Below, in pieces: positions 52,844 to 63,128 of a DNA stretch of 64,000 nucleotides (positions are counted from its first letter, which is position 1; each line of letters begins with the position of its first letter). The stretch spans positions 1 to 64,000 of the forward strand of contig CAZFBS010000002.1 in NCBI GenBank assembly GCA_964517265.1. The letters run 5' to 3'. A program made the position numbers and the translations under genes. The DNA is from REEP01 sp964517265 (GTDB lineage Bacteria > Pseudomonadota > Alphaproteobacteria > Rhodospirillales > Defluviicoccaceae). Under the pieces are notes generated by a model. The model saw only the letters and a list, made by a program, of their open reading frames with translations, was not told the DNA's origin and did no database searches.

Positions 52844-55636
52844 CTACGATCCGGTCGGCCCGGACAGAAAAGCCCGTGTCGCCGCGACCGCTTCGCCGAG
52901 CCCGACGCGCGCGACCGTAACGCTTGGCGGAAGCGCGGTCGCGAGTCGCGAGGGGAGACCCCGGTCGAGCATGACGAACACGCCGCGGTCGCTCAGGCGA
53001 CGGATCAACCGCCCGTACGCTTGCTTGATTTTGAGACGGGTCAGCAACTCATCGTAGGTGCGGCCGCCGAAGATCTCCTTGCGCGCACGATGGAGAATGT
53101 TCGGGCGCGGCCACGGCACCCGATCGAACACGATGAGTCGCAGCGACCGCCCCGGAACGTCGACACCGTCGCGAACGGCATCGGTGCCGAGCAGGCAGGC
53201 ATCCTCGTCGGCGCGAAAAATGTCGATCAAGGTACCGGTATCGAGCCCGTCGACGTGCTGGGCAAACAGCCGCAGACCGGCCTCATCCAGCGGCACGGCG
53301 ATCCGCTCCCAGACGGCGCGCAGCCTTTGGATGGCTGTAAACAATCCCAATGCGCCGCCGCCTGCCGCGACGAACAGCTCGCGATAAGCCGCGGCCACCT
53401 GCGCCGGATCGTTGCGGTTGACGTCGGTCACGACAAAAACCCGGGTCTGTTGCTCGTAGTCGAAAGGCGAGGGCAGTGCCGACATCAGCGGCGGAACCGA
53501 AAGATAGCGGACACCGAGCCGGTTCTCCGCCGCGCTCCAGTCGGCTTCTTCATCTCCGGTGCCGTCGCGCAGCGTCGCCGAGGTGATCAGCATGCCATGG
53601 GCGCTGGCGCCGATCGTTTCGATGAATGGCTGCATCGGATCGCGCCAGTGCCGATAGAGGCCCACATCGATCTCCAGTCCGTCGTATCGCTCGATCCCGA
53701 GCCAGTCGACGAACTCCGCCGGGGTTTCCGTCGTCAGCGCCCGAAGCATCGTGCACCATGCCGCCAGCGGTACCAGTGCCCGGCGGTTCAGACTCCGGCC
53801 CATCGCTTCGAGACGACTTCGTAGCCCTGGATCAAGCTCCGCCGCCTCGGCGTCCAGTCGCCGGATCAGCGCCCGGGCTATCGCGGCAAGTGGTTTCAGC
53901 AAGCGCTGCAGCGCGGCCTCGAGGCTGTCTGCGGCTTCAACAAGCCCCTCGATCGGCGGCTGCAGCAGGCATTCCAGGCTGTAGCCCGGTTCGCCGGCGC
54001 CGCCGCGGGCATACACCTGGGTGCGGACGAGGGCGAGGAACGTCTCGGTGATACCGATCGCATTTTCACCAAACAAGCGCCGTCGCCAGCCGCGAGCCGG
54101 CAGCGAGCGGGCCGCCGCGATCGCTTCGTCGAGAGCCTGTTGCGCCGCCTCGTCGGTGCCGATCAATTCGGACAGCCGCTCCCGCAGCCCCCTGTTCCGT
54201 GAGCGGCCGCGATCCTCGCCTCCGAGCAGCCAGCGCCGCAGCTCGGCGGTTTCCCGCCCGGTGAGGTGCGCCGCGAACGCCGAATCGGCGGCGTCGAACA
54301 GATGATGGCCCTCGTCGAACACGTAGCGGGTCGGCAGGCTCGCATCATCGCCGCCCAGCGCCGCTTGGACCATCACCAAAGCATGGTTGGCGACAACAAT
54401 TTCCGCCCGCCGTGCCCGGCGAATTGCCCGCTCGATGAAGCATTTCCGGTAGAAGCGGCAGGCGCCATAGATGCATTCACCGCGGGTGTCGGTCAGATCG
54501 ACGGTCAGACCGGCGCCGAGCAAATCGGCGAGCCAGCCCGGGAAGTCGCCGCCAACCATATCTCCGTCCCGCGTTGCCGCCGCCCAGCGTGCGATCAGTC
54601 CGAGTGCAATGCCGGCGACATCGCCGCCGCGGCTCGGCAGCCGGGCTACCGCCTCGGCATAGTTGAGCAGGCACAAGGTATTCTCCCGACCCTTGCGCAC
54701 CACCACCTTGCGCGTTTTTTCACGCAGATCCGGATAAAGGCGATCGAGTTCGTGATCGAGTTGTCGCTGAAGATTGCGGGTGTAGGTGCTGAACCATACC
54801 GGGCCTTTATTTTTCTGGGTCCAGACACTGGCCGGTGCGATATAGCCGAGGGTCTTGCCGATCCCGGTTCCCGCCTCGGCAAGGACGACCCGCGGAGCGC
54901 CGGCCCGGTCGCGCGGCTGGAACGCCGCCGCCGCGTGCCCCGCATACTGCATCTGTTGCACGCGCGGCTCCGCGTGCGGACCGAGAAGCTGGACCAGCCG
55001 CGCCCGCGCCTCGACCGCTTCCACAGGCCACGATTCCGGCCGACCGGGCGGCGCCTGATCTTCCCATTCCTTCAGGCGGGTCCAGACGTTGAGACCGCAG
55101 GGCTCGTCGGCGCGAGCTTCCTTAAGGCGATCGCCCGCCGGCACCGTCCTTCCGCCGGAGATTGCGCTGATCACGGATGGCGCCCATGGCCAACCCGCCA
55201 GCCCCATCGCTGACGCAACAGCAAGGGCGTCATCCTGTGATGAGGCGCGCAATTCCGCCAGCAGGGCACGGCTTGCGGCGATCAGGATCTGTGCCTCCTG
55301 TTCCGCGCTGTCCGGGGGTGTCAGCAGCAGGCAGTCGGCAAGACCTCGAGGCGTCGGAACGCAGAAACGGGCGGGGCGCACGAAGGCGAACAGCTCGAGC
55401 ACGTCATGGCCCAGAAATGGTGTTGTTCGCAGGCGGCGGGCAACGGCCTTGGCATGGCAGACGATCGGTTGTGCCCCGCCCTGAATCCGGCGGGCGGCTT
55501 CCCGGTGTTCCACGATCTCGACAGTGCCGGACGAAGACACCCAGACAGCGTCCCGGATCCCGGCGACAACCGCTGGAGCGTCAGGTACCCGCAGAGGTAG
55601 AGGAGCGGAGCAGGTTACGGGTTTTATGGTGGTCAT
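52844..55636 (-). CDS. DinG-family ATP-dependent DNA helicase
   Basis: The 930-residue helicase is of the XPD/DinG type. An N-terminal region of about 200 residues precedes motif I (LAEAGTGIGKTLGYIAPAS). Four cysteines (TLCLLNYAEA, ECIYGACRFYRKC) fit an Fe-S cluster domain. Motif II is VFDEGHHLFDA. C-terminal helicase motifs include GMLITSATLRDGTGDE, TGTLIDIFRADEDACLLGTD and the last motif KIKQAYGRLIRRLSDRG. It probably unwinds damaged or structured DNA in a 5'-3' direction like DinG. The N-terminal domain differs from E. coli DinG. ATG 55636 is used. The gene lies 110 bp after the stop-proximal region of the preceding secreted-protein gene. Confidence 0.88.
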   Translation of the reverse strand: MTTIKPVTCSAPLPLRVPDAPAVVAGIRDAVWVSSSGTVEIVEHREAARRIQGGAQPIVCHAKAVARRLRTTPFLGHDVLELFAFVRPARFCVPTPRGLADCLLLTPPDSAEQEAQILIAASRALLAELRASSQDDALAVASAMGLAGWPWAPSVISAISGGRTVPAGDRLKEARADEPCGLNVWTRLKEWEDQAPPGRPESWPVEAVEARARLVQLLGPHAEPRVQQMQYAGHAAAAFQPRDRAGAPRVVLAEAGTGIGKTLGYIAPASVWTQKNKGPVWFSTYTRNLQRQLDHELDRLYPDLREKTRKVVVRKGRENTLCLLNYAEAVARLPSRGGDVAGIALGLIARWAAATRDGDMVGGDFPGWLADLLGAGLTVDLTDTRGECIYGACRFYRKCFIERAIRRARRAEIVVANHALVMVQAALGGDDASLPTRYVFDEGHHLFDAADSAFAAHLTGRETAELRRWLLGGEDRGRSRNRGLRERLSELIGTDEAAQQALDEAIAAARSLPARGWRRRLFGENAIGITETFLALVRTQVYARGGAGEPGYSLECLLQPPIEGLVEAADSLEAALQRLLKPLAAIARALIRRLDAEAAELDPGLRSRLEAMGRSLNRRALVPLAAWCTMLRALTTETPAEFVDWLGIERYDGLEIDVGLYRHWRDPMQPFIETIGASAHGMLITSATLRDGTGDEEADWSAAENRLGVRYLSVPPLMSALPSPFDYEQQTRVFVVTDVNRNDPAQVAAAYRELFVAAGGGALGLFTAIQRLRAVWERIAVPLDEAGLRLFAQHVDGLDTGTLIDIFRADEDACLLGTDAVRDGVDVPGRSLRLIVFDRVPWPRPNILHRARKEIFGGRTYDELLTRLKIKQAYGRLIRRLSDRGVFVMLDRGLPSRLATALPPSVTVARVGLGEAVAATRAFLSGPTGS

Positions 55637-55747
55637 TGACGGCAGTATACCCCTTTGCCGTCATCGTCGCACGAGCGCTCGCAAGTCCCGGCCGGCGACC
55701 GCTTCGCTGGGAGCCTTTTCGGGGCGCTCTGTGCGCAGACGCAATGT

Positions 55748-56449
55748 CTACTCGGGGCAGACTGCCCCTTGTGCAACGTCGTCCTCATCGCATGACACAG
55801 TGAACTCGCGCCCGGCGCTTCTGCCAAGGTCGCTCATCGCCGTTTGGATCAGCGTCCGCACCATTGCCTCCGGATCCGGGATCGTTCCGGTAGCGGTGGA
55901 CGTTGCTGACCATACCGGTTCTCTGCCGCGTTCGAACAAGATGAGAGTGACGGTATAGCTGCCTGTCAATCGTCGCTGTGGTGCCCCGAGCGGAACCCTT
56001 ACCTGAGGATCCACCATAGGAACGCGCCCCGAGTTGGGTATCGGTGCGATCTCGCCCGGATGCATGTCTGGCCGCGCCCCAACCGGCCAATCAAAGGTGC
56101 GTACCGGTCCTGCTGCTGTCGAGACCCCGATCCGGAGCACCGGCGTTCCGCGATCGGTGGTTTGATATCCCAACGCTTCCAAGGCATCGGCCGCCGCAGA
56201 GCGTGCTTGTTGATGGAGCGGATCAGGGCGAAAGTTCACATCATGAGCCGCTGTTTCCACGTTGATGACGGTTCCCGGCGGCGGCAGGGGCCCGATCCCG
56301 CTGGCGGCAACAGAGCCGAAGCCGGAGGGTTGTTCAGGACCGTCGACGGCGCCCGCCGGCGCCAGCGGCTGGGGCACGAGAACAGCGACAATAAGGCCGG
56401 CAGCGCCGATACGGCAAACGCCCGGCAGGCTCCAGAACGATACACTCAT
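55748..56449 (-). CDS. Putative secreted DUF4136-like protein
   Basis: The 233-residue protein starts with a signal-peptide-like segment (VCRIGAAGLIVAVLVPQPL, cleavage probably near APAGAVDG). The body, with ADALEALGYQTTDRGTPVLR, GSYTVTLILFERGREPVWSA and MVRTLIQTAMSDLGRSAGRE, resembles DUF4136-type periplasmic proteins, whose role is unknown; this is a weak match from recalled patterns. ATG 56449 is chosen because the signal peptide begins there. The cysteine in VCRIGAAG does not form a clear lipobox. Confidence 0.6.
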   Translation of the reverse strand: MSVSFWSLPGVCRIGAAGLIVAVLVPQPLAPAGAVDGPEQPSGFGSVAASGIGPLPPPGTVINVETAAHDVNFRPDPLHQQARSAAADALEALGYQTTDRGTPVLRIGVSTAAGPVRTFDWPVGARPDMHPGEIAPIPNSGRVPMVDPQVRVPLGAPQRRLTGSYTVTLILFERGREPVWSATSTATGTIPDPEAMVRTLIQTAMSDLGRSAGREFTVSCDEDDVAQGAVCPE

Positions 56450-56976
56450 GATCCAATGGCTCCATTCCGTCAGACGCGCCAGCAACGGCACCGTATACTT
56501 ACCTCTTGAAGAAGCGTTCGCAAAGGTGCGTTCGCAATACGGGAATGAAGGAAAAGAATGGTCCAGCCCGATCCGCCGGGTCGGCCTGGGGCTGGACCGC
56601 TCTTGCGCCTGCCGTCCCCGGGAGAGGATAAGGCCGGCAGGTGTGCCACACAGGAGATCTTCAGTAAATCCCTCTTCGGCGGATGTGTCCAGAGGATTTT
56701 CCCGCATTCGGTTCGCGCCGCCACTCGTTCAAGAAACACCATATTTGCGGAAAATTCTCACTCGACACGAAAAAAGGAGAAGAAGAAAGACGGAGGCTTT
56801 CGTCGAGGGCGAGCCAGAGGACCAGAGGGTGCTTCTACATGAGCACTTTCCTCAAGGCTCGGGACCAGCCGGCCTCGCCGACAGCCATCCCTTTAGGCAA
56901 GCAGATTGAACCCTCATAAGCTGCAGGAGGATTGCGGGCAGAACACCGCTTGGCCGGTCCCACCCTTCAGCGTTCG
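56450..56976. other. Intergenic region without recognisable genes
   Basis: This 527-bp stretch lies between the sulfotransferase stop and the start of the DUF4136-like gene, both minus strand. Frames on either strand show no recognisable protein. A purine-rich patch at about 56755-56800 (AAAAAAGGAGAAGAAGAAAG) stands out but no RNA structure was identified. Confidence 0.35.
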
Positions 56977-57924
56977 TCAGTCTCGGACAGAACGCAGCGT
57001 TGACGCCGCGACACGCCTTATCTGACGAGGAAGTGAAACAACAAAGTCGGTTATCGAGTTGATCAGCCTTGCGCCAGAAGAGGCTTCCAGCGTGTATCCC
57101 AGGCGCTCGTATTCTTTCATACTGCCGAATGCGTTCGCGATGGCCGCCTGCTGCAGCTTGGTTAAATCATCCCTCCACGTCTCTACGCTCCTGGTTTCCG
57201 GATCGCGGCGGTATTCTTCGGGAGTGTACCATACTTCATCGGAGCCTACCGTGAGCGCCCATTCGCCGGGATGCCGATGGGTGGAGGGTCGCATCATCTG
57301 ATCCGACCACTCCAGCCCGAGAAACGCGCACAGCACGCGGCTCTCCTGCTCAGGAGCGCTTACCAGCCTTTCGTAAACAAGGGTATGGATGCGCTGAGGC
57401 ATCTTCGCGCTGGCGGCAAAACCGGCTTCAACGCATCGCCGGGTATGGACGATGGCGCCACGCAAGGAGGCCGCCTGCGGGGCCGGGTCGAGACCTTTCC
57501 GGCGGGCGCGCCGCCCCACTTTGAGCAACGAGTTCACGACCCCCCGCGGATCGCGCACGACATGGACAAAGCGCGCCTTCGGCAGAAGTTCGGCCAGATC
57601 CGCAAACGCCAGCACGTTCTCCGGTGTCTTCTCGCTGAGGTAGCGTCGTCCCTGCATGCCCTGCACAGGAGCCAGCAACTCCAGGATTATCATTCGGAAA
57701 CAGGCATCGATCGTCTCTTTATCGCAGTAGAAGTCGAGCCATCCCCTGCTTAGCGAACTGAGCATCCGCTTGCGAACCCCCAGGATGTCGTGAAGGTGCA
57801 AGACTTCCGGACCGCCAAGCACGCTCGGGTGAGCCGACAGCATGTTCTGCGCGAGAGTCGTTCCTGACCGGGGCGCCCCACCGATGATGATCAGCTTGTC
57901 TTCTTCTATGTGCGGTGAGTTCAT
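56977..57924 (-). CDS. Sulfotransferase family protein
   Basis: The 315-residue protein has the 5'-phosphosulfate-binding loop LIIIGGAPRSGTTLAQNMLS near the N-terminus and the 3'-phosphate motif ARFVHVVRDPRGVVNSLLKV near residue 130, the two signatures of PAPS-dependent sulfotransferases. KTPENVLAFADLAEL and LVYERLVSAPEQESRVLCAF are also typical. The acceptor is unknown; a surface glycan is a reasonable guess given the genomic content. ATG 57924 is preferred since similarity begins at MNSPHIEEDKL; a longer form from 58005 is unlikely. Confidence 0.85.
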   Translation of the reverse strand: MNSPHIEEDKLIIIGGAPRSGTTLAQNMLSAHPSVLGGPEVLHLHDILGVRKRMLSSLSRGWLDFYCDKETIDACFRMIILELLAPVQGMQGRRYLSEKTPENVLAFADLAELLPKARFVHVVRDPRGVVNSLLKVGRRARRKGLDPAPQAASLRGAIVHTRRCVEAGFAASAKMPQRIHTLVYERLVSAPEQESRVLCAFLGLEWSDQMMRPSTHRHPGEWALTVGSDEVWYTPEEYRRDPETRSVETWRDDLTKLQQAAIANAFGSMKEYERLGYTLEASSGARLINSITDFVVSLPRQIRRVAASTLRSVRD

Positions 57925-58355
57925 CGGATGAAACACGGGCCACCCTTGAGGAGGCCTCGCATGCCCGCTAGGTCCCGCTGACAACGGAGGCCGCTGCGCG
58001 GCCATCCGATAAACATTTGCATTGAAATGCGAGTTCCCTTGCCGCGGCCCGCACCTTCGGCATCGCCGCCGACCTTGGGCTCAGACCAGAAGGGTCTTGA
58101 GCCTCGGTTGAGTAGCGCGTTTCTCGCACACTGATCTTAGCATCCGTCACGGCACGCTCAAGCCGTTATCTCGCCCAGGGCCGTTCCGTTTCCTTACGCC
58201 AGCGGGTATGGCAACGCATGATGTGGGCTGAGAGCATTGACGTAGAGTTCTCTTTTGACATCAGTCGTGCCCTTGGCGCAGAGGAGCTGGAGGCCTTTAA
58301 GAGCCTGGTGTTGAGTGGCGCGGTTTGGTTCACTGATTGCTGAGAAGAGACGATC
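57925..58355. other. Intergenic region upstream of the sulfotransferase gene
   Basis: No gene is firmly supported. A plus-strand 41-codon frame from 58218 (MMWAESIDVEFSFDISRALG) ends at 58340, just before the IS5 remnant; it could be another decayed fragment. The sulfotransferase promoter probably lies near 57960-58010. Confidence 0.3.
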
Positions 58356-58525
58356 ATGGGTCAATCGGGTTTTTTTTTGACCGGCCGGATCACCCGAAGC
58401 GTTTGTCGGTGGCGGGCAATCCCTTGGTGGAGATGACGCGGATCATCGCCTTCGAGGCATTTTGGCCTGTTCTGCACGCGGCGTTGGCATATCGGCGTGG
58501 CACCAAGGGCGGCCCGCCGCGCTGA
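58356..58525 (+). pseudogene. IS5-family transposase remnant with a poly-T frameshift
   Basis: ATG 58356 starts MGQSGF, the usual beginning of IS5-type transposases, but a run of nine T shifts the frame. The continuation FFDRPDHPKRLSVAGNPLVE, then IIAFEAFWPVLHAALAYRR and TKGGPP, matches the conserved N-terminal 55 residues in the +2 frame. Similarity ends at a TGA (58523-58525), and the catalytic part is missing. It is a scar, not an active element. Confidence 0.75.
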
Positions 58526-58626
58526 ACGCTTGCGGGACCGGCCGGAGCGGGACCGGCCTGCCGGCAGGGGACGTCACCGGCTCGTCTCAGCAATGATGGA
58601 GCAAAGCAGCCGGCTCAGGCGACGGA

Positions 58627-60507
58627 TCAACGAGGCTGGCCGGCCCGCCGCCCGGTCGCCGCGGCTGGTGCCGTCCACGCCTGACCCCGAGGTTCCTGAT
58701 CGAACAGCTCGGTCAAATTCTGCATCATCGTGCCGCCCAGTTCCTCTGCATCGACCAGCGTTACCGCCCGCCGATAATACCGGGTGACGTCATGGCCGAT
58801 CCCGATCGCCGTCACTTCAACGGGCGACTGCGTCTCGATCCAGCGGATCACATCGCGCAGATGCCGCTCCAGATAGTTGCCGGGATTGGCCGAAAGGGTG
58901 GCGTCGTCGACCGGAGCCCCATCGGAGATGACCATCATAATCCGGCGCTGCTCGGGACGGCCAAGAAGGCGATGATGCGCCCACAAAAGCGCTTCGCCAT
59001 CGATATTCTCCTTGAGCAGGCCCTCGCGCAGCATCAGACCGAGACTGCGGCGTGCGCGCCGCCATGGCTGCTCGGCGTCCTTGTAGATGATGTGGCGCAA
59101 ATCGTTCAGACGTCCCGGGTTCTTCGGCTTTCCTTCGGCAACCCAACGCTCCCGCGACATTCCGCCCTTCCAGGCGCGCGTGGTGAAGCCGAGAATTTCC
59201 ACCTTCACGCCGCAGCGCTCCAGCGTGCGGGCAAGGATGTCCGCGCTCATCGCTGCAACCGTGATCGGCCGGCCCCGCATCGACCCGGAGTTGTCGATCA
59301 GCAGGGAGACGATGGTGTCGCGAAACGTCGTCTCCTTTTCCTGCTTGAAGCTGAGCGGATGCAGCGGGTCCACCACCACGCGCGCCAGACGCGCGGCGTC
59401 GAGCGTTCCCTCCTCGAGATCGAAATCCCAGGCACGGGTCTGCTTCGCCAGCAACAGCCGCTGAAGGCGATTGGCCAGTCTTGCCACGACGCTTTCCAAG
59501 TTGGCCAACTGCTGATCGAGCTGATGGCGGAGTCGCGTAAGCTCATCCGCATCGCACAAACTGCTGGCAACGACGACCTCATCAAACCGCTCGGTGTACG
59601 GGTGATAAACGCCAGTGTCCGCCTCGGTTGCGTCCGCTCTGGATTCGCGCCGCGGAGAGGGACCTGCCGGCGAAGTGCCGCCTTCGCCCGGCATTTCGGC
59701 ATCCTCCGGGAAGTCGATGCCAACCTCGAATTCCTCAAGCTTGGAGCCGCTGCTCCCTGTTCTCGAGTCGCCTTCGATCCGAGCCTGCTGGTGTTCGGCT
59801 TGCAGGCCCTCCTCGTCTTCGGAATCCGGTTTCTGCTCGTTCTCCGATTCGTCTTCCTGCTGGAGCGAGGGATCGTCATCGTCGATCAACTCGAGCGCGT
59901 GAATCAATTCGGCAGTGGCGGCAGCATAGGATTTCTGATCCGAGAGCGCTTCCACCAGCTTGCGCATCTGCAGACCGCAACGGTCGTTCAACAGCGAGCG
60001 CCACGGGTCGACCATCGACGCCGCCATCTTCGGGCTTGGCTGTCCGGTCAACCGCTCACGCACCAACAAGCTGACGGCGTCCACCATGAATGCCGGATCG
60101 CGACCGGACACGGCGGCGTAACCGCGCGCCTGACAGGTTTGCTCCAGCAGTGCGCCCAGGTTGACGCCAACGCCCGCCAAACGCCGGCTACCAAGAGCCT
60201 GCACCCGTGCGCGCTCCACCGCATCGAACATATCGCGTGCCTGGCGTCCTGCTGGAGCACGCCGCTGATGCAGCCGCGCATCGTGATAGCGCAAGAGCAG
60301 GGCAAGCGCATCGGCGGCACCGCGCAGGTGCGCAAGCTCCGCCGGCGCCATATGAGCCGACGGTGACGGCAGCCGCACGCGGTCGCCGCGGATGTCGGCG
60401 ACACCCGGCGCATAGGTAACCCCGATATCGTTGCGGTGTCCGACCGCCCGCACCGCGGCCGCCGTCACCCGCTTGATCAAGGTCTGGGTATCTTCGTTCT
60501 GGCTCAT
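58627..60507 (-). CDS. cobT: Aerobic cobaltochelatase subunit CobT
   Basis: CobT is the large accessory subunit of the CobNST chelatase, which inserts cobalt into hydrogenobyrinic acid diamide in the oxygen-dependent route to vitamin B12. The 626-residue protein has an acidic linker ([20 protein letters not shown] region, about 215-260) and a C-terminal von Willebrand A domain with the metal-site motif [20 protein letters not shown], then [15 protein letters not shown] and the family end region [23 protein letters not shown] 60507 is used. cobS lies 18 bp upstream on the same strand, so the two form an operon. Confidence 0.95.
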   Translation of the reverse strand: MSQNEDTQTLIKRVTAAAVRAVGHRNDIGVTYAPGVADIRGDRVRLPSPSAHMAPAELAHLRGAADALALLLRYHDARLHQRRAPAGRQARDMFDAVERARVQALGSRRLAGVGVNLGALLEQTCQARGYAAVSGRDPAFMVDAVSLLVRERLTGQPSPKMAASMVDPWRSLLNDRCGLQMRKLVEALSDQKSYAAATAELIHALELIDDDDPSLQQEDESENEQKPDSEDEEGLQAEHQQARIEGDSRTGSSGSKLEEFEVGIDFPEDAEMPGEGGTSPAGPSPRRESRADATEADTGVYHPYTERFDEVVVASSLCDADELTRLRHQLDQQLANLESVVARLANRLQRLLLAKQTRAWDFDLEEGTLDAARLARVVVDPLHPLSFKQEKETTFRDTIVSLLIDNSGSMRGRPITVAAMSADILARTLERCGVKVEILGFTTRAWKGGMSRERWVAEGKPKNPGRLNDLRHIIYKDAEQPWRRARRSLGLMLREGLLKENIDGEALLWAHHRLLGRPEQRRIMMVISDGAPVDDATLSANPGNYLERHLRDVIRWIETQSPVEVTAIGIGHDVTRYYRRAVTLVDAEELGGTMMQNLTELFDQEPRGQAWTAPAAATGRRAGQPR

Positions 60508-60525
60508 CGTGGTTGTCGATCGCCT

Positions 60526-61533
60526 TCAGCGAACGGCGGACCGCATCGTTGACTCAGGCAATTCCTCGCCAAGGCATCGCTGGTAGTATTCGGCGATGAT
60601 GGGCCGCTCGACCTCGTCGCACTTGTTGAGGAATGTCAGCCGGAAGGCGACCCCGATGTCCCCGAAGATCCGCGTATTCTCCGCCCAGGTAATGACGGTT
60701 CGGGGCGACATCACTGTCGAAATATCACCGTTGACGAAGCCGCAGCGGGTGAGATCAGCCAACTCCACCATGGCCGCGACGGTCTCACGGCCCTCCTTGG
60801 TGTTGTAATCAGGCACCTTGGCCAGCACGATCTGGCGTTCGTCTTCCGGCGGCAGATAGTTCAGCGTCGCGACGATGTTCCAGCGATCCATCTGTCCCTG
60901 GTTGATCTGTTGGGTGCCATGGTAGAGCCCAGTCGTATCGCCGAGCCCGATGGTGTTGGTGGTAGCGAACAGGCGGAAGTAGGGGTGCGGCCGCATCACC
61001 CGGTTCTGGTCGAGAAGGGTCAGTTTTCCCTCCACCTCCAGGACCCGCTGAATGACGAACATCACATCCGGACGCCCGGCATCATACTCGTCGAATACCA
61101 GCGCCGTCGGGTGCTGCAGCGCCCACGGCAGCATCCCCTCTCGAAATTCCGTCACCTGCACCCCATCGCGAACGACGATGGCATCGCGGCCGACCAGGTC
61201 GATCCGGCTGATGTGGCTGTCGAGATTGATCCGAATGCACGGCCAGTTCAGACGCGCCGCAACCTGCTCGATATGCGTCGATTTTCCGGTTCCGTGGTAG
61301 CCTTGCACCATCACCCGCCGGTTGTGGGAAAAACCGGCAAGAATGGCCAGCGTGGTGTCATGATCGAAGCGGTATGCTTCATCGATTTCCGGAACGTGGT
61401 CCTCCGGTACACTGAACGCGGGCACCTCCAGATCGCTCTCGATTCCGAAGGTCTGGCGCACCGATAAGACGATATCGGGTGCGTCGAGCCGCTGGCGCGT
61501 TGAGGCCGTATCTGTCGTGCCCAACCCTGTCAT
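60526..61533 (-). CDS. cobS: Aerobic cobaltochelatase subunit CobS
   Basis: CobS is the AAA+ ATPase of cobaltochelatase and forms a ring with CobT that powers cobalt insertion by CobN. The 335-residue protein has Walker A ([20 protein letters not shown]), Walker B ([20 protein letters not shown]), sensor 1 ([13 protein letters not shown]) and a C-terminal arginine-rich helical part ([20 protein letters not shown]). ATG 61533 has GGGA five bases upstream; the preceding in-frame GTG is less likely. cobN is not in the window. Confidence 0.96.
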   Translation of the reverse strand: MTGLGTTDTASTRQRLDAPDIVLSVRQTFGIESDLEVPAFSVPEDHVPEIDEAYRFDHDTTLAILAGFSHNRRVMVQGYHGTGKSTHIEQVAARLNWPCIRINLDSHISRIDLVGRDAIVVRDGVQVTEFREGMLPWALQHPTALVFDEYDAGRPDVMFVIQRVLEVEGKLTLLDQNRVMRPHPYFRLFATTNTIGLGDTTGLYHGTQQINQGQMDRWNIVATLNYLPPEDERQIVLAKVPDYNTKEGRETVAAMVELADLTRCGFVNGDISTVMSPRTVITWAENTRIFGDIGVAFRLTFLNKCDEVERPIIAEYYQRCLGEELPESTMRSAVR

Positions 61534-61595
61534 CACAATCCCATCTGATTGATTACTCGTACGTCATTTAGCACTCCCGGCGCGAGATGCCATAC

Positions 61596-62156
61596 TCACT
61601 CGCCCAGGGATTTGAGAATGATGCAGTAAGCGGCGTTGATATCCTTGAAGCGCTCTTCCGCCGCCTTGGCTCCGCCGTTCGCATCCGGGTGGTGACGTTT
61701 CACCAGTTCCTTATAGCGCGCCTTGACAACGGCCACGGTGACCGGCGGTTCAAGATCAAGGACCACCAGAGCCTGTTCCTCCGGTGTCGATGGACGTTTC
61801 CTGGCTTCGCCCTCGTGTCCGAACACAGAAAACGAGTCCCGGACGTTGGCGGAGCCGAACGCAAACGTCCGGATCCTTTCGCCCATCCGCCACGAGGGGC
61901 GCTGCCAGACAGTATCGAAGCGGACGTCGGCTTCGACCTCCTGCTCGGTCATGCCGGCATAGTAGTTCCACGAAGCGTTGTATTGGCGGACGTGGCCGAG
62001 ACAAAACCACCAGAACCGGTTCAACTCGCGCCGCGAGCGGGGCGCGCGATGCTCGGCCGTCTCCCGGCACCCCGGCCAGTCGCACCTGCGCTCAACATCC
62101 TGCCGTGGAATCTCGCGTTTGCCGCGACCGCGCATCGTCTCAAACTGCATGGCCAT
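61596..62156 (-). CDS. J-domain (DnaJ-like) co-chaperone
   Basis: The 186-residue protein has a C-terminal J domain with the HPD tripeptide in KELVKRHHPDANGGAKAAEE and FKDINAAYCIIL. The N-terminal region contains a cysteine/histidine set (RCDWPGCRETAEHRAP, FWWFCLGHVRQYNASWNYYA) that may bind a metal. It would stimulate an Hsp70. Placement next to cobS and divergent from bolA is typical of Alphaproteobacteria. ATG 62156 begins the conserved N-terminus; longer forms are not supported. Its specific client is unknown, although the conserved neighbourhood suggests a link to cobaltochelatase or Fe-S metabolism. Confidence 0.88.
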   Translation of the reverse strand: MAMQFETMRGRGKREIPRQDVERRCDWPGCRETAEHRAPRSRRELNRFWWFCLGHVRQYNASWNYYAGMTEQEVEADVRFDTVWQRPSWRMGERIRTFAFGSANVRDSFSVFGHEGEARKRPSTPEEQALVVLDLEPPVTVAVVKARYKELVKRHHPDANGGAKAAEERFKDINAAYCIILKSLGE

Positions 62157-62255
62157 ACTATGGTATCTGGACGAATGGCAGGCAAGCCGACTTGACGATC
62201 CCCAGCCGATCCGCCACCCTTTGGCGGCCTGGACCTTTTGCTGGAAACGCTTGCC

Positions 62256-62534
62256 GTGAGCACTGTTGACGCCATCGAGAGAAAGCTGACGGCCGCTCTG
62301 GCGCCGACGCGGTTGAAAATCATCGATGAGTCCACACGCCATGAGGGCCACGCCGGCGCGCGTCCCGGCGGCGAGACGCATTTCCGAATCGAGATCGTCG
62401 CGCCAGCGTTCGAGGGTCGCTCGCGACTCGATCGCCATCGAATGGTTGCAGACATCCTCGCCGAGGAGCTGGCGGGGCGGGTCCATGCCCTCAGCCTCAG
62501 TACCCGTGCGCCCTCCGAGATCGACGGCGGGTGA
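62256..62534 (+). CDS. bolA: BolA family protein
   Basis: The 92-residue protein is a BolA-type protein, a partner of monothiol glutaredoxins in Fe-S cluster trafficking and a stress-linked regulator. Visible marks are IERKLTAALAPTRLKIIDES, ETHFRIEIVAPAFEGRSRLD and the conserved RHRMVADILAEELAGRVHAL. The histidine in RHEGHAG corresponds to the variable ligand loop. No ATG is available; GTG 62256 is the best start, with a TTG at 62238 in frame. It is divergent from the J-domain gene with a 99-bp shared upstream region. Confidence 0.9.
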   Translation: MSTVDAIERKLTAALAPTRLKIIDESTRHEGHAGARPGGETHFRIEIVAPAFEGRSRLDRHRMVADILAEELAGRVHALSLSTRAPSEIDGG

Positions 62535-62570
62535 GGCTGGCGCCACACGGCCGCTCCCGCTCCTCGTTGT

Positions 62571-63122
62571 TCACCTGCCTCCGGTGTAGAGGTCGGGCCA
62601 CTCGCGCCGGACGACAGGCCCATCGGAGGCAAAAGCATGGCAGCTATCGACAAGGGCAGGCCTGCCGCTGCTGCTTCGGGTCTGGCGTTGTGCCCGCGCC
62701 GCAGCAATCGTTTGCATGGCCGTGGTCGTCACCGGCCCGAGGAGCAAGTCGGTGAGATGAATGCAGCCCCGCACGCCGCCCATCTTCGCAAGCACAGTCC
62801 TGCGCCAGCCGGGCCCGATACGCTCGCCAATGAGAGAGGTGAAGATCGGAGTGACACTGCCGCAGATGTGAAACGGCCCGGCGTCTATCGCAGCTTCGGC
62901 GGCTTTCACGGTCAAGGTGTCGTCGACGGTCAGACGAACCTGCATCGCGTGGATCGGCTCGCCGCTGGCGATCCCTTCACGGTCATGGTTGTCGAAGGAA
63001 TAGGTCTTGGTGTCCTCCAGAACGCCTTCGATATCCCACAGGCCATCACGTCTGCGAAAGCCGCGGCAGCGGATTTCCCGAGTATGAATATGATCGCGGG
63101 GCAGGGGTCGGCTGAGGGGCAT
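62571..63122 (-). CDS. DUF2889 family protein
   Basis: The 183-residue protein matches DUF2889, a family of unknown function. Marks are EIRCRGFRRRDGLWDIEGVL, EDTKTYSFDNHDREG, GEPIHAMQVRLTVDDTLTV, GPGWRRTVLAKMGGVRGCIH and LTDLLLGPVTTTAMQTI. It has no signal peptide or membrane segment. It lies six bases downstream of the CBS-domain gene and is convergent with bolA, so it is probably the last gene of the minus-strand unit that begins beyond the window edge. Confidence 0.85.
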   Translation of the reverse strand: MPLSRPLPRDHIHTREIRCRGFRRRDGLWDIEGVLEDTKTYSFDNHDREGIASGEPIHAMQVRLTVDDTLTVKAAEAAIDAGPFHICGSVTPIFTSLIGERIGPGWRRTVLAKMGGVRGCIHLTDLLLGPVTTTAMQTIAAARAQRQTRSSSGRPALVDSCHAFASDGPVVRREWPDLYTGGR

Positions 63123-63128
63123 GGCACG

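Noticed and set aside
58792..60366. A 524-codon plus-strand open frame opposite cobT
   Set aside because: It is an antisense shadow; CobT motifs are complete on the minus strand.
60508..62255. A cobalamin riboswitch near cobS/cobT or bolA
   Set aside because: Upstream regions are too short, and no conserved B12-box-like sequence was seen.
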